This document shows, piece after piece, positions 5,605 to 6,078 of a stretch of 6,078 bases of DNA. Location of the stretch: assembly GCA_003557085.1 (NCBI GenBank), contig PWPR01000041.1, forward strand, positions 1 to 6,078. Direction: 5' to 3'. The translations under genes were made by a program, and so were the position numbers. Source of the stretch: Clostridia bacterium. GTDB taxonomy: Bacteria > Bacillota > UBA994 > PWPR01. How positions within the stretch are numbered: position 1 is the stretch's first letter; every line of letters begins with the position of its first letter. The notes under the pieces are model-generated. The model made no database searches and had not been told where the DNA came from. It was given only the letters and a program-made list of their open reading frames with translations.

Positions 5605-5892
5605 ATGAGAGAGTATGTGTTTGAAGCTATAATAGAAAAAGTTCCTGACATAGATGGTGCTTATGTTAAATTTCCTTATGACATAAGACAAGAGTTTGGA
5701 AGAGGACGAGTAGAAGTTAAGGCAACCTTTGATGGTGAGCATTACAAAGGAAGTATTGTTAATATGGGTGTAAAGAATGCCGATGGCTCTATATGTTACA
5801 TCATAGGACTAACTAAGTATATACGAAATAAAATAAACAAGCAGCCAGGTGATAGTGTCTTAGTTACCATAACTGAAAATTTAAATAAATAA
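5605..5892 (+). CDS. DUF1905 domain-containing protein (95 aa)
   Basis: The whole protein matches the DUF1905 pattern as I know it. It begins Y-V-F-E-A-I-I-E-K-V, then G-A-Y-V-K-F-P-Y-D-I (18-27), F-G-R-G-R-V-E-V-K-A-T-F-D-G (31-44), I-I-G-L-T-K-Y-I-R (66-74) and the closing K-Q-P-G-D-S-V-L-V-T-I (79-89). It is a small soluble, beta-rich protein of the family's usual stand-alone length; the biochemical role of DUF1905 is not established. The start is ATG at 5605; an in-frame TAA at 5590-5592 leaves no other usual start. No Shine-Dalgarno sequence lies at normal distance. The nearest purine-rich one, AAGAGG (5558-5563), is on the far side of the hairpin at 5569-5593. It is probably its own transcription unit, or read-through from the lipoprotein gene, with a strong terminator behind it. 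Confidence 0.88.
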   Translation: MREYVFEAIIEKVPDIDGAYVKFPYDIRQEFGRGRVEVKATFDGEHYKGSIVNMGVKNADGSICYIIGLTKYIRNKINKQPGDSVLVTITENLNK

Positions 5893-5941
5893 GTCTGGAA
5901 CTCTTAGATAAGAAGGTTTCAAAGTCTGTTATTTTACCATT

Positions 5942-5970
5942 AAAACACTTTTTACTAGAGTGTTTTTTTT
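5942..5970 (+). terminator. Strong intrinsic terminator after the DUF1905 gene
   Basis: AAAACACT (5942-5949) pairs with AGTGTTTT (5959-5966) around a 9-nt loop, and the T-run continues to 5970 (eight T from 5963). This is a classic Rho-independent terminator 50 bases after the stop codon. Confidence 0.85.
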
Positions 5971-6078
5971 ATACTTAAGTTTTCCATAAATAAGATAAGG
6001 ACATTTTATACTTGCTTTAGTAAAAAAGCTGATAGATATAGAAATTATTGATAGAGTCCATATAATTGTGTAAAAGGA
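5971..6078. other. Upstream region of a gene beyond the right edge
   Basis: No reading frame begins here. The window ends in AAAAGGA (6072-6078), which could be the start of a ribosome binding site for a gene just outside. No convincing promoter was found. Confidence 0.3.

Noticed and set aside
5551..5742. Open - strand frame of 63 codons
   Set aside because: It overlaps the conserved DUF1905 gene on the other strand and shows no recognisable protein features.
6061..6066. TATAAT as a promoter for the next gene
   Set aside because: It is only about 6 bases before the likely ribosome binding site at 6072-6078, and no -35 box is present.

Overview
The window is AT-rich (roughly one third G+C by eye) and has strong AAGGAG/GGGAGG-type ribosome binding sites, TTG and ATG starts, and short intrinsic terminators. 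This fits a low-GC Firmicute, most likely an anaerobic member of the Clostridia. The assignment rests on composition and gene style only; there is no rRNA or marker gene here.

Left part (1-1860). The 3' end of a GNAT acetyltransferase gene runs rightwards off the left edge. It converges on a leftward two-gene operon, and a 13-bp perfect hairpin between them looks like a shared bidirectional terminator. The operon encodes a membrane permease of the ArsP_1/DUF318 type as two separate half-size proteins (159 and 179 aa). The second starts at TTG with its ribosome binding site overlapping the stop of the first. A near-consensus promoter, a palindrome next to its -35 box, and a leader of about 180 nt with a long-range inverted repeat precede it.

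Middle (1861-3048). About 1.2 kb holds no intact gene. One frame is unusually poor in stops, and a candidate broken gene (2368-2782) can be followed through three frames. One terminator-like hairpin lies in between. I do not recognise the ancestral protein or proteins.

Right part (3049-6078). A rightward ABC-2 type exporter (ATPase plus 6-TM permease, 8-nt gene overlap) has its own extended -10 promoter candidate. It is followed by about 240 bp containing what looks like a relic of group II intron domain I RNA. Next come a small lipoprotein with one fibronectin-III-like domain and then a stand-alone DUF1905 protein, which has a strong hairpin where its ribosome binding site should be and a clear terminator behind it. 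The last 108 bases are upstream DNA of a further gene beyond the edge.

The genes do not form one obvious pathway. The best candidates for a second look are the cysteine-free split permease with its operator-like dyad, a similar dyad upstream of the ABC operon, the decayed 1.2-kb region, and the possible intron relic. I see no CRISPR array, tRNA, rRNA or complete insertion sequence.
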